A stretch of DNA of 64,000 nt, taken from positions 12,790,001-12,854,000 of the forward strand of contig CANTUV010000024.1 of assembly GCA_947685225.1 (NCBI GenBank), read 5' to 3'. Shown here piece by piece: positions 33,885 to 44,663 of the stretch (the first letter of the stretch is position 1; each line of letters begins with the position of its first letter). This DNA is from Garcia nutans (taxonomy: Eukaryota; Streptophyta; Magnoliopsida; Malpighiales; Euphorbiaceae). A program made the position numbers and the translations under genes. The notes beneath the pieces were generated by a model that did not search any database, was not told the origin of the DNA, and saw only the letters and a program-made list of their open reading frames with translations.

Positions 33885-35143
33885 TTAAAGATTCTAGGAA
33901 CCTGAACAGTCCCAGGAGCAAAGATAGGAATCGACACTGAGTGTTCCTGACTCGATCCCTCCTCAAAGACAATGTTTCTAACCTTATTTCTCCCCCCAAA
34001 CTCAACATCCTCAAAGAATGTTGCAATTCTTGTCTCAAAAATAGATCTGGAAGTAGGATTATAAAACTTAAAACCCCGAGATCTCTCAGAATAACCAACA
34101 AAGTAGCTACTAACAGTTTTGGAGTCCAATTTTCTTTCATTAGGCCTATAAGGCCTAGCCTCAACAGGACATCCCCAAACATGAAGGTGTTTTAGACTGG
34201 GCTTGCGTCCAGTCCAAAGCTCATAAGGTGTTTTTGTAGCTGCTTTAGTTGGTACTCTGTTAAGAAGATAGACTACTGTCTTTAATGCTTCTCCCCACAG
34301 AGACTCAGGTAAAGAAGAATGACTAATCATACTTCTAACCATATCCATAAGAGTCCTGTTACGTCTCTCAGATACACCATTCATGCTGAGTGTACCAGGC
34401 ATGGTGTATTGAGGGACTATACCACAGTCCTGTAGGAAAATAGCAAATGGTCCTGGACGTTGTTCACCTGAACCGTCATATCTACCGTAGTACTCACCAC
34501 CACGGTCAGATCTAACGCATTTAATCTTCTTTCCAAGTTGGTTTTCAACTTCGGCCTTATAAGATTTGAAAACGTCCAGAGACTCTGATTTCTCATGAAT
34601 GAGATATAGGTACCCGTAACGTGAGTAATCGTCTATAAATGATATGAAGCATCTTTGGCCATTCCTTGTTGCTGTAGGGAATGGACCACAGATGTCCGTA
34701 TGTATCAATTCTAAGACGTTTGATGACCTAATGGCACCTAATCTCTTTTGTTTGGTCTGTTTACCTTTAATACACTCAACACAGGAGTCCAAATCTGTGA
34801 AATCAAGTGTATTTATGATACCATCTGACACAAGACGCTCTATTCTAGATTTGGATATGTGACCCAAACGTCTGTGCCATAGAGCAGCTGAGTTATCCAT
34901 ATTCAGCTTCCTTTTGGTACTTATAGTACTAACTTGCAAGGTCTCATTATAAGAGGCATCGATATCTAACATATATAGATTATGAAGTGCATACAAGAAA
35001 CCAGTACCTAAAATTTTTGAATCCATAGATAAAGTAACTTTATTGTTTCCAAATGAACAATTAAAACCAGATTTGTCCAAATGGGAAACAGAAATTAAAT
35101 TCTGCCTTAAAGACGGAATAACAAAGGTATCTACTAGATCCAA
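33885..35143 (-). pseudogene. Copia B integrase region, cut by element C
   Basis: Open for about 420 codons. It has SAALWHRRLGHISKSRIERL (GAG-pre-integrase HHCC region, with C-x2-C as SCVECIKG), then the integrase core LIHTDICGPFPTATRNGQ, FIDDYSRYGYLYLI, RSDRGGEYYG, and SERRNRTLMDMVRSMI with the DDE positions in place, then WGCPVEARPYRPNERKLD. The frame runs into the 3' LTR of C at 33884; its continuation is 21008 downward. It would join cDNA to host DNA, but the chain is broken by the insertion. Confidence 0.9.
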
Positions 35144-35490
35144 AAAATTCCAGTTCTTAAACGCAATCTAAAATGTCCTATCGCCTCTACTTCTACCGGT
35201 TCACCAGTTCCCATATAAACGTATCTTTCACCGTCAGTTGGCTTTCGGTAGTTCAGGCAACCCTGCAATGAAACACTTATGTGACTAGTAGCACCAGAAT
35301 CTATCCACCAAGTGTTTCTAGGTACCGAAGTTAAATTAACTTCAGAACAGACTAAAACCAAATATTTTCCCTTATCAGCAGTCTTATTATTAGTATTTTC
35401 ATTCATAGGGACAAAGTTGGGATTATACGGCATGCTAGCTGAATTCAGAGAAAATAAATAATAAATAAATGACATAAGCTCACAATCCAC
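35134..35490 (-). pseudogene. Copia B protease region
   Basis: Reads VCSEVNLTSVPRNTWWIDSG then ATSHISVSLQGC: the DSGATSHI active site of copia proteases at about residues 67-74. It overlaps the integrase frame at 35134-35143 in a different frame, so a frameshift separates them. The N-terminal 40 residues do not look like gag. Confidence 0.85.
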
Positions 35491-36652
35491 AAAAATTGAA
35501 ACAAATCACAGAAGTAGAGTTTAAATATTGGAAACAAGATACCGGACACAACATTAATATTCTCATCTTTGGACATAAAATATTAACTGTAATTGGTATC
35601 TCAACGCAGTAATCAAATATTGACAATTCAGTCCTGTCAAATAATAAACCTTCCTTTGGGCCGATTTATTATCCACATGGATGAATACATAATAATTATC
35701 ACATATTTATTACCGCAATGTATTCTCAATTCAGCCAGATAGTAACCTTCCTTTGGGCCGGTATACTACCCGCAATGAATTTTAATACACCTGTCTAATA
35801 TCTCAAATAAATTAATTTACACAATAGAGGTCACTTTGGTAACTTTTTGCTTCAATTAATTTATTATTAAAAATATTAGACACAATCAGGATTAAAATAC
35901 CAAAATTTAAACTCAATTTAATAAATTCTTAATTAAAATTTAATATTGTAATAAATATAAAATTAAACTTTAATTGAACTGTAATTCTTAATTGATTGCA
36001 ATATTTAAATTTAAACTCAATTAAATATTGCAATAAACTTTAATTAATTAATTAAAATAAATAAATAAATAAATTCTGGATAAAAATAATAAAACCAGAA
36101 ATTTTTGAGGCCAAAATAGAATTTATCACAGAATTTGGGCTAAATTGGAATATATTTAAAGTTTTGTGGGTGGAAACCAAATTAAAAAACAATTTGAGGA
36201 TTAAATTGAATTAACCCAATCAGGCCCAAGCCCAAACGAAGGAAAAACCCAACTTTTTTCAAAACTGTTCTTCGAAGAACAGTTTCAAACTTTTCCCCTT
36301 TTTTTTCCGAAGATTTTTTAAAGCAAATTTGTTCTAAATTCTACACCAGTTTTATTATATTACTTTTGGCCATTCGATTAACGAGATATATATATATATA
36401 TTATCAGTAGTCAAAATATGAAAAGACAAAAGTTGCAAAATCCCAAATTTAAGTCTAAAAAATTCATTTTTTTTGAATTAATTAGACTCAGTAATTTAAT
36501 CCCAAAAACAAATCAAACCAAAATTTATTTCAGATTACCAAATTCGATTCCAAATTAATTCTAGAAAATTACAATCACCGAATTAATTTTCTAGAATCAA
36601 AACAATAATCAATACTGCAATTTAATCGAAAAATCTAGCAAACTAGCATAGG
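35491..36652 (-). other. Copia B leader or decayed gag position: non-coding
   Basis: About 1.16 kb between the PBS and the protease. No gag or CCHC zinc knuckle found in three minus frames; AT-rich with two related copies of 'aaccttcctttgggccg' (35647-35663 and 35742-35758). Gag is absent or decayed beyond recognition. Confidence 0.7.
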
Positions 36653-36664
36653 GCTCTGATACCA
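36653..36664 (-). other. Primer-binding site of copia B
   Basis: Minus strand reads tggtatcagagc two bases after the LTR end at 36667; exact iMet primer. Confidence 0.92.
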
Positions 36665-36666
36665 AT

Positions 36667-37140
36667 TGAAAGGGGAAGAAAACTTAATTCCCCTAAAACC
36701 TAAAATATGCATAGATTACTAGATTATTCAAATTAAATTGCAAAGGGTAGAATTGCGTACCTGACATCATCGTATGTTGATGCTGAAGACGATTCTAGGG
36801 TTTGTCGCCTTCTAGGGGATACACACTTTAGGTTATGCGGAAGCACTACTGAAGGAATGTAATGTTCTCTAAAATTGTTATGTTCCCCTGGAGACCACGA
36901 CCCCTTATTTATAACTGATAATGATGATTTCTATTTTGGTCCTTCAACAAAACAGAAATTCTTATCGGTCTTTACACTTATAATCCTATTACGAGTAGGA
37001 CACTTCAATAGTCAACAATCCTAATTTGATCACAACTTTAATTTGACTATCTTAATTTGACTGCAATACACATTTAAATATTAAATATATTTAGCCGACA
37101 TTTAGGATTAATTTTAATCAATATAAAATTAATTCTAACA
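36667..37140 (-). repeat. Copia B 5' LTR
   Basis: 474 bp with about a dozen single-base differences from 18310-18783. Confidence 0.93.
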
Positions 37141-38815
37141 TGGAGCTGTGGTAGACTGTCAAAAGAAGTGTGTTACCCTGAGAACCAGTGATGGTAGAAC
37201 TATGATGGTATCTAGTGAGCAGAGACAACTTGCATCCATGTTTGTTTCAGCTGTTGCAGCTAGAAAGTTAATTCGAAAAGGGTGTGATGCTTATCTTGCT
37301 CATGCGGTAGATACCAGAGTAGTGGGTTCCCAGCTTGATAGTATACCCACAGTTGCTGAATTCCCAGATGTTTTTCTTGAAGAGTTGCCAGGGTTACCCC
37401 CTGAGAGAGATGTTGTGTTTGGTATTGATTTGTTGCCTGATACCACTCCCATCTCTATTACTCCTTATTGAATGGCACCTGCTGAGTTGAGAGAGTTGAA
37501 GGTGCAGTTGCAGGAGTTATTGGATAAAGAGTTTGTTCGCCCTAGTGTTTCTCCGTGGGGAGCTCCTATTTTATTTGTAAAGAAGAAGGATGGTACCTCA
37601 AGATTGTGCATTGATTATAGGTAGTTGAATAAGGTGACCATCAAGAATAAGTATCCTTTGCCTAGAATAGAAGATCTCTTTGATCAGTTGAAGGGAGCAG
37701 CAATTTTCTCCAAGATTGATCTAAGATTAGGGTACCATCAGTTGAGGGCCAGAGCTGAAGATGTTCCTAAGATAGCTTTCCGCACAAGGTATGGGCATTA
37801 TGAGTTTTTGGTGATGCCTTTTGGGTTGATGAATGCACCAGCAGATTTTATGGATTTGATGAATATGGTGTTTAGACTATATCTAGATTAGTTTGTGGTG
37901 GTCTTTATTGATGATATTTTGGTGTATTCACGTAATGAAGAGGATCATGACAAGCATCTGCAGATTGTATTGCAGACCTTGAGATAGAAGCAATTATATG
38001 CTAAGTTGTCTAAGTATGAATTTTGGCTTAATCAAGTGACTTTTCTTGGTCATGTAGTTTCAGTGGATGGTATAAGAGTTGATCCGAGTAAAGTTGAGGC
38101 CATTTTGAATTGGAATCCGCCGAAGTCAGTGACTGAAGTTAGAAGTTTTCTGGGTCTGGTAGGCTATTATCGACGGTTCGTGAAGGGTTTTTCTTTGATA
38201 GCTACTCCACTCACCAGATTGCTTCGGAAGGGAGTTAGATTTGTGTGGACAGATTAGTGTCAAGCAAGCTTTGATCAGTTGAAAGAGATGTTGACTCAAG
38301 CTCCTGTTCTTACCTTGCCTGTGGAAGATAAACCATATGTGATTTACAGTGATGCTTCACATAATGGTTTAGGTTGTGTTTTGATACAGGAGGGTAGAGT
38401 CATAGCTTTTGCTTCTCGGCAGTTGAAGCCGTATGAGCTTAATTACCCAATGCATGATTTGGAGTTGGCAGCCATAGTATTTGCTTTGAAGATTTGGCGA
38501 CATTCTCTTTATGGGGAGAAGTGTTTCATTTATACGAATCACAAGAGTTTGAAATACTTGGGGGTTCAGAGAGAGCTGAATCTTCGACAGAGACGGTGGT
38601 TGGAGTTGATTAAAGACTATGACTGTTTGATTGACTATCATCCTGGTAAGGCGAATGTTATAGCAGATGCCTTGAGTCAGAAGTCTTTAGCAAGTTTGAA
38701 TGCTTATTCGCTCTCGTTGCTTGTTGAGTTGAGAGCATTGCATGCTAGTTTTGAATCATGTGATGATGGTGCTTTGTTAGCTCATTTGCAATTGAGACCG
38801 GTGTTGTTGGATTAG
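37141..38815 (+). pseudogene. Element A pol: protease end, reverse transcriptase, RNase H
   Basis: Reads VVDCQKKCVTLRTSDGRTM after the insertion, then PDVFLEELPGLPPERDV (the RT entry block), LPRIEDLFDQLKGAAIFSK, the core YHQLRARAEDVPKIAFRTRY, VMPFGLMNAPADFM, and the catalytic box FIDDILVYS at about 37903-37929. RNase H starts at about 38279 with VIYSDASHNGLGCVLIQ, HDLELAAIVFALKIWRH and DYHPGKANVIADALS. Stops: TGA 37469, TAG 37622, 37889, 37985, 38255 and 38813. All but the one at 37985 match a glutamine or arginine codon in Q. Confidence 0.9.
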
Positions 38816-39834
38816 ATTAAAGAGGCTCAGTTGCTTGATGAGAAAATTCAAAAAGTTGTGTCAAATTGCCAAAAAGGGGAGAGCTGAGATTTTCTTATGA
38901 GAGATGATGGCAGCCTTTGGTACAAAGATAGATTGTGTGTTCCTAATGATGCAAGATTGAAAAAGATCATTTTGGAGGAAGCACATCAATCAGTTTTTGC
39001 TATGTACCCTGGGAGTATTAAAATGTATCATGAATTGAAGCAGCATTATTGGTGAGGGACATAGTAGAGTTTGTATCTAGATGCCTCACATGTCAGAGAG
39101 TGAAAGCTGAGCATCAAGTTCCTACAGGGTTGCTCCAACTTTATCGGTGCCTGAGTGGAAGTGGGAACGTGTAACAATGGATTTTGTGACTGGTTTGCCA
39201 TTGACTCAGAAGAAGCATGATGCCATCTGGGTGATTGTTTACCGATTGACAAAGACAGCTCATTTTCTTCCAGTTAGAACGGACTATTCTTTGGAGAAGT
39301 TGGCTGAGCTGTATATCGGTGAGATAGTGAAGTTACATGGAGTCCCAATTTCTTTGGTGTCTGATCGAGATCCCCAGTTTACTTCAAGGTTTTGGAAGAG
39401 TTTACATGTTGCTTTGGGTTCTCGATTGCATTTTAGCACTGCTTTCCATCCTCAGACAGATGGGTAGTCAGAGAGAGTGATACGGATTATAGAGGACATG
39501 TTGAAAAGCTGTATCATTGATTTCTCTGGAAGTTGGGATAGATTTTTGCCATTGATGGAATTTGCTTACAATAATAGTCATCAATCTAGTATTAGAATGG
39601 CACCATTTGAGGCATTGTGGGGGTAGAAGATGCAGGACGCCTCTATGTTGGAATGAAGTTGGAAAAGGTAAGTTGGTTGGTCCCGATTTGATTAAAGAAA
39701 CGGAAGAAAAAGTGAAGATAATTAGAGATCGGTTGAAAGCAGCTTCAGATCGGCAGAAATCTTATTCAGATTTGAAGAGGAGAGATATAGAGTTTAATGT
39801 TGGAGATAAAGTTTTTCTGAAAGTGTCTCCTTAG
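38816..39834 (+). pseudogene. Element A pol: integrase
   Basis: The zinc-binding region (about 38940-39120) is broken by a deletion near 39050 and a TGA at 38885. The catalytic core is readable: TMDFVTGLPLTQKKHDAIWV (about 39174), LVSDRDPQFTSRFW (39353) and FHPQTDG, then a TAG at 39465 instead of CAG. NNSHQSSIRMAPFEALWG follows at about 39565-39620, then the shift into 39562-39834 and a TAG replacing the tryptophan of SPW (39832). Confidence 0.87.
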
Positions 39835-39843
39835 AAGAAGATT

Positions 39844-40221
39844 TTGAGATTTGGCCGAAAAGGGAAGTTGAGTCCTCATTTTATTGGACCTTATGAGGTA
39901 TTGGAGAGAGTTAGACCAATTGCTTATCGACTTGCTTTTTCGCCTGAATTGGATAGAATCCATAATGTCTTCCATGTTTCTATGCTGTGGAGGTACAGAT
40001 TAGACCCATCTCACATTCTGTCCATTGAATCTATTGAGGTGAGTCTGGATCTAACTTTTGAAGAAGAACTAGTTGCGATTTTGGCACATGAAGTGAAAGA
40101 ATTGAGAAATAAGAAAGTGCCACTTGTGAAGGTTCTTTGGAAGAATCATGCAAAGGAAGAGGCGACTTGGGAGAATGAGCAAGTGATGCGAGACCAATAT
40201 CCCCAGTTGTTTCAGACTTGA
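39844..40221 (+). pseudogene. Element A pol: integrase tail and chromodomain
   Basis: 125 codons. GRKGKLSPHFIGPYEVLERV is the conserved integrase tail, then LDRIHNVFHVSMLWRYRLDP, and a C-terminal chromodomain-like KVLWKNHAKEEATWENEQVM ending YPQLFQT. Chromodomains of this group are thought to steer integration to heterochromatin, which fits the nested insertion seen here. The stop is followed by a shortened aatttcgagga word and the PPT. Confidence 0.87.
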
Positions 40222-40239
40222 GATTAGGTAATTTCGAGG

Positions 40240-40253
40240 AAGAGGGGGAGAAT
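40240..40253 (+). other. Polypurine tract of element A
   Basis: aagagggggagaat, immediately before the LTR start, whose first base is C instead of T (cgtaatatccc). Confidence 0.9.
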
Positions 40254-41492
40254 CGTAATATCCCAAACTATACCCTAAAATTTTTGGAATAATTATTGTT
40301 GAAATTGGATTAAATGATTTAAAGTGTGTATAAAGGATATAAAGTATATATTTATGTTTAAGTAGTAAGTGAGGAGAAGAGAAGTGTGTATATGTTGTAT
40401 ATATAGAGATATATACAACATATACAAGTCAACTTATTAGTTGGTCAAATGGTAAGCTATTGGTTATTTTTTTTAAATAGAAATTTAATTAAATTAAGTG
40501 GAAGTGGATATTTATATATTATATTATTATAATTGCTTGGTTGAGACTTAAAGAGAAGATTGGGTGGTTAAGACTGGTTATTAAGTTGACTTTGCTCTTC
40601 TTTCTTCATCTTCTTCTTCTTTTTTTGTTTGGCCGGCTATCACCATAGCAAGAGAGGAAAGAGAGATTTTGCTCATCCAAACTCAAGATTGAAGGGTGTT
40701 TCAAGTGATCAAGTTGGAATTCTAAGGGTTTTCATCACTTTTGGTAAGTTTTCCACTTGATTCTTTGGTTTTCTTTTGAGTTTGTGAATTAAGGTTGTTG
40801 ATTGGTTGTTGATGATATGTGTATGGTTATTTTGATGTGTTTGAGATTATGTTGTCTATTTGACTTTGATTTTGGGGTTGGTTTGAAGGAAAGGTTAAGT
40901 TTGGTGTTGGAAAGCAAGTGTTGTGTATTGTGTATGTGTTGAGTTGTGATGATGGTTTTGATTGGTGTTTGATGTATGTTTTGAGTTGTTTTGGTGTTTT
41001 TGCAAGTTATTATGGTTTATTGATGTGTTTGGTTAAGTTTGTTTGGAGTGAAAGATAGTAAAAGAAAGAGATTTGTTGGATGTGGTGGTGTTGTTGCCGG
41101 AATCAAGATTTTTGGCCTGACACGCCCATGAACACGGCCAAGTCTTTAGGCGTGTCAATGGTTCTATTTTCTGGATGGGTGACACGGCCAATGACATGCC
41201 CATGTCACTGAGCCTGTCATAACTTCTGTGTTGTAGAAGTATTGACATGTCCGGTGACACGCCCATGTCACTGAGTGTGTCATAGCTACTGTGGTGAGGG
41301 AGGATTGTCACGGCCAGTGATACGCCCATGTCACTGAGCGTGTCATAGCTTCTGTGTTTTGGATTTAGGGCACGGTCAGGGACACGCCCGTGTTGTTGAG
41401 CATGTCATGTGTAGAGTTTGCCCTAATTGGTTCTTATCCATATTATCTCATGTGTATCTCTAAGTAAGTATGTATCATCCCTTTTGGATTAG

Positions 41493-41576
41493 GTTTTGAA
41501 GAGATTGAGTTGCCCTAATCCAAGTGTTGAAGAATTCTTGGAAGAGGAGTTTGGTGTTGTGTGAGTTGCTCTTGAG
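41493..41576 (+). other. Exon-like leader block, element A 3' LTR (84 nt)
   Basis: AG at 41491-41492, gtaagt at 41577-41582. Nearly unchanged from 15304-15387, although flanking sequence differs. Confidence 0.55.
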
Positions 41577-42351
41577 GTAAGTACAAACCTTCATGGTTGC
41601 ATACATTTACATGACTTTGGGACTTAATACATTTGGTTGTAAATGTGTTAAGTAATCTATTACAATTTTTTTGATACATTTGATTGATGTTATGATTTGC
41701 ATAATGTGAAAGATATAATGATCACTCAAAATGTATATCCAATGCAATTGGTTATGTATACTCTAATGATGAGATGTGAAGCCATTGTTGTTGGCTATAA
41801 CAATACAAAAGAAATAATTGGGGCATAGTTGCCTAGATGATTATGAAGAAATGAGAATGGAATTGATAATGAAATAATGAAAGAATTGTGTGCCTAACGT
41901 GTTATTCACTTTTCAGAGTTTTGTTGTTGGTGGCATGGCTAATAGTAACAATCCCTTAAAGCTTGGTTGGGCCTAGCCCTTGAAGCTTAGTTTGGATGTT
42001 ACAAATCCTTGAAGCTGGGTTGGGTTTGGTCCTTGAAGCCAAGTTGGGTTGATGCTTAGCATGCTTCGCTCCCCTTGAAGCTTGGTTGGGCCTAATCCTT
42101 GAAGCCTAGTTGGGATAATGATAAATGTGATAATTGAACCAAAACATTAACTCTTAAAGTTGAATGACATATTAGCTTCTTTTGGGCCCATGCTTTTCTT
42201 TGTTTAAATGTGAATAATGAATGATGAAACAAATGAATAATATAGTTTAATGTAAGGTTTTGAAATATGATATTCTTATGGATTGTTTATAATATTTGAA
42301 AGTTTGACATTTGCATTACATTAAAGCATATTGTTATTGTGGTTTGGACCA

Positions 42352-42391
42352 CTAAGCCGTTGGCTTAGCGCGATTGTGGTTCATCGCGCAG
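42352..42391 (+). promoter_or_regulatory. Double hairpin, element A 3' LTR
   Basis: ctaagcc-gtt-ggcttag and gcgcgat-tgtggttc-atcgcgc, both perfect 7-bp stems sharing the boundary G, ending cag/gtgaca. Confidence 0.65.
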
Positions 42392-42784
42392 GTGACAGAG
42401 TAGATCCGGTTGCATCGGAGAGTTCAGCTAGACCGAGTCTAGTCTAGGCTTGTGAAGTGTTGATAGTGGACTTCAAGATCAGAGACGAACTGCCAAACAT
42501 GTATAAACTTTATGTTTTGTAAATATTGATTTTGATGTATATATATATGTAAATACCGCTACATTTTTCGCTGTTTAATAAATAAATGTTTTATCTATTA
42601 TGTTTTATAATGTTTTATCTATTATGTTTTATCATATAACTTAAATGTTTTAAGTTTTCTCATATTATTGTTAAAGGAAAGATTGGTTCGTTTAATATAA
42701 ACCGTGACACTCCTGTATCTGATGTACGTATATTACAGATGTGGTTGTATGTTGTGTGCGTATATGGGGTATAGGGGTGTTACA

Positions 42785-42789
42785 AACAC
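42785..42789. repeat. Target duplication of element A, right (aacac)
   Basis: Right copy of the 5-bp duplication at 13998-14002. Confidence 0.92.
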
Positions 42790-43209
42790 AGCCATGTCTT
42801 TGGGCGTGTCAATGGTTCTGTTTTCAGTATGGGTGACACGACCAGTGACACACCCATGTCACTTAGCGTGTCACAGCTTTTGTGTAGTTGTAGTTTTGAC
42901 ACGTCCAGTGACATGCCCATGTCACTGAGCGTGTCACAACTACTGTGTTGTTGGAGGATTGACACATCCAGTGACACACCCATGTCACTGAACGTGTCAT
43001 AGCCATTGTGTTGGAGGAGAATTGACACGTGCAGTGACACGCCCATGTCACTGATCATGTCAAAGCTTCTGTGTTGTGGGTTTAAGGCATGATTAGGGAC
43101 AAGCTTGTGTTGTTGAGCGTGTCAAGTGTATAGTTTATCCTAGATAGTTTTTGTTCTTATTCTCTTATGTGTATCACTAAGTGAGAATGTATAATCACCT
43201 TTGGATTAG

Positions 43210-43297
43210 GTTTTGAAGAGATTTGAGGTAACCAATCCAAATGTGGAAGGATTCTTGGAAGAGAAGGTTGTTAGATTGGTGTTTGTTGCTCTTAGAG
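43210..43297 (+). other. Exon-like leader block, element O LTR (88 nt)
   Basis: AG at 43208-43209, gtaagt at 43298-43303. Starts gttttgaagagatttgag. Several changes from the block of A. Confidence 0.5.
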
Positions 43298-44063
43298 GTA
43301 AGTACAAACCTTACATGATTGCATACATTTACATGACTTTGAGACTTAACACATTTGGTTGGAAAATGTGTTAAGTTACCTATTATATTGTTAATGTATG
43401 AGAATGGTGCTATGATTTGCATTATGTAAACTGTGTGAAATATATGTTGAGGATTCAAAATGTATGATTAATGTAGTTGGTTATGTATACTCTAATGATG
43501 ATATGTGAAGCCATTGGTAATGGCTATAATGACATAAATGAAATATTTGGGGCATTGTGCCTAGATGATCATGAGAAAATGAGAATGGATTTGATAATGA
43601 AATAATGAAAGAATTGTGTGCCTAGTATTTTATTCAATTTTCAGAGTTTTGTTATTGGTGGCATGCCTAAAATTAACAATCCTTTGAAGCTAGGTTGGGC
43701 TTGGTCCTTGAAGCCAGGTTGGGTTGATGCTGAGCTCCCCTTGTAGCTTGGTTGGGCCTAGTCCTTGAAGCCTAGTTGGGATGTTACATATGAGGTAATC
43801 CTCATTATGATAATGAATCGCCTACGAGCTTGATAAATGTGATTATTGGACCAAAACAATAACTCTAGAATTTGAATGGCATATTAGTTTCTTTTGGGCC
43901 CATGTTTGTCTTTGCTTAAATGTAAATTATGAATAATGGAACAATTGAACAATGTAATGAGATTTAATGTTATGAAATATGATATCCTTGTTTATTGCTT
44001 CTAATTCTTGAAAGTTTGAAATTGGCATTACATTGAATCATATTGTTATCATGGTTAGTACCA

Positions 44064-44103
44064 CTAAGCCTTTGTCTTAGCGCTTTTGCGATTTATCGCG
44101 CAG
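44064..44103 (+). promoter_or_regulatory. Double hairpin, element O LTR (second stem decayed)
   Basis: First stem ctaag...cttag kept (5 bp). The second arm gcgc is followed by tttt instead of the expected gat, so pairing with atcgcgc is mostly lost. Ends cgcag/gtgac. Still 40 nt long. Confidence 0.5.
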
Positions 44104-44499
44104 GTGACAGGGTAGATCCAGTTGAACCAGATAGTTCAGATAGATCGAGTTGAGTCTAGGCTTGTGATCCATTCTAAAGTGTTGATTTTGGACTTCAAGA
44201 TCAGAGACGAACTGCCAAGCATGTATAAACTCTATATTTTTGTAAATATTGATTTGATGTATACATATATATATTCCACTGCTTATTAAACATATGTTTT
44301 GGATAAACTTTTAAGGTAATGAAGATATATGTAAATGTATTTTAACAAGGGATGTTTCATTTATTACTTTCTATAATAAAGTTTAAAGATTTGTTTGATG
44401 AAAATGGATTGTGACATTCTTATATCTTCTATACGTATATTACATATTATGTGTATATGCGGTGTACGTCTATTGGGTATAGGGGTGTTACATTTGTTT

Positions 44500-44512
44500 T
44501 GGTATCAGAGCC
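44500..44512 (+). other. Primer-binding site of element O
   Basis: Exact tggtatcagagcc, seven bases after the LTR end. Confidence 0.92.
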
Positions 44513-44663
44513 TAGGTTTGAGGTTCTCAACCTAGGTGAATTGTAAGAAAAAGAAAATTTTGGTTTTTAAAATATGGTTTTTGAATAAGATACATGCATT
44601 GGCACTGGCAGTTTCTGATTTTTGATGAGGTATATTCTGCTATGTTTGCAGATATAGGTAGTG

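Larger units (their letters stand above)
18310..37140 (-). mobile_element. Element B: Ty1/copia LTR retrotransposon lacking gag
   Basis: LTRs of 474 bp at both ends (18310-18783 and 36667-37140), tgttagaatt...cctttca on the minus strand, flanked by tggag duplications. The order on the minus strand is protease, integrase, RT, RNase H, the copia order. Element C is inserted at 21009-33884; without it B is about 5.95 kb. The PBS matches initiator Met. No gag was found between the PBS and the protease. About a dozen differences separate the two LTRs, so it is much older than C. Confidence 0.93.
14003..42784 (+). mobile_element. Element A: chromovirus (Ty3/gypsy, Tekay/Del-like), host of nested insertions
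   Basis: A complete but decayed LTR retrotransposon: 5' LTR 14003-16569, PBS, gag, pol with C-terminal chromodomain, PPT, 3' LTR 40254-42784, flanked by aacac duplications. Without the inserted copia B its length is about 9.95 kb. The Tekay/Del assignment is inferred from the iMet primer site, the long LTRs, the C-terminal chromodomain and the phrase aatttcgagga before the PPT. Copia B sits in its pol at 18310-37140. The two LTRs differ at many sites plus one 63-bp repeat unit and a 27-bp duplication, so it is older than B and C. Confidence 0.92.
40254..42784 (+). repeat. Element A 3' LTR
   Basis: 2531 bp. Differs from the 5' LTR by many substitutions, one fewer 63-bp unit (three: 41180-41368) and a 27-bp duplication of 'atgttttatctatt' sequence near 42588-42641. 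The donor-like gtaagt is at 40744-40749. Confidence 0.92.
42790..44492 (+). mobile_element. Element O, 5' LTR, second part
   Basis: Continues the LTR begun at 13169. Carries four 63-bp-type hairpin units (about 42835-43080), an exon-like block (43210-43297), 'cttgaagc' repeats near 43681-43782, the hairpin at 44064-44103, and ends ggggtgttaca. It is followed by a PBS and gag. Confidence 0.9.

Noticed and set aside
40241..40250. PPT agagggggag as a bacterial-type ribosome binding site
   Set aside because: It is the polypurine tract of a plant LTR retrotransposon, directly before the LTR.
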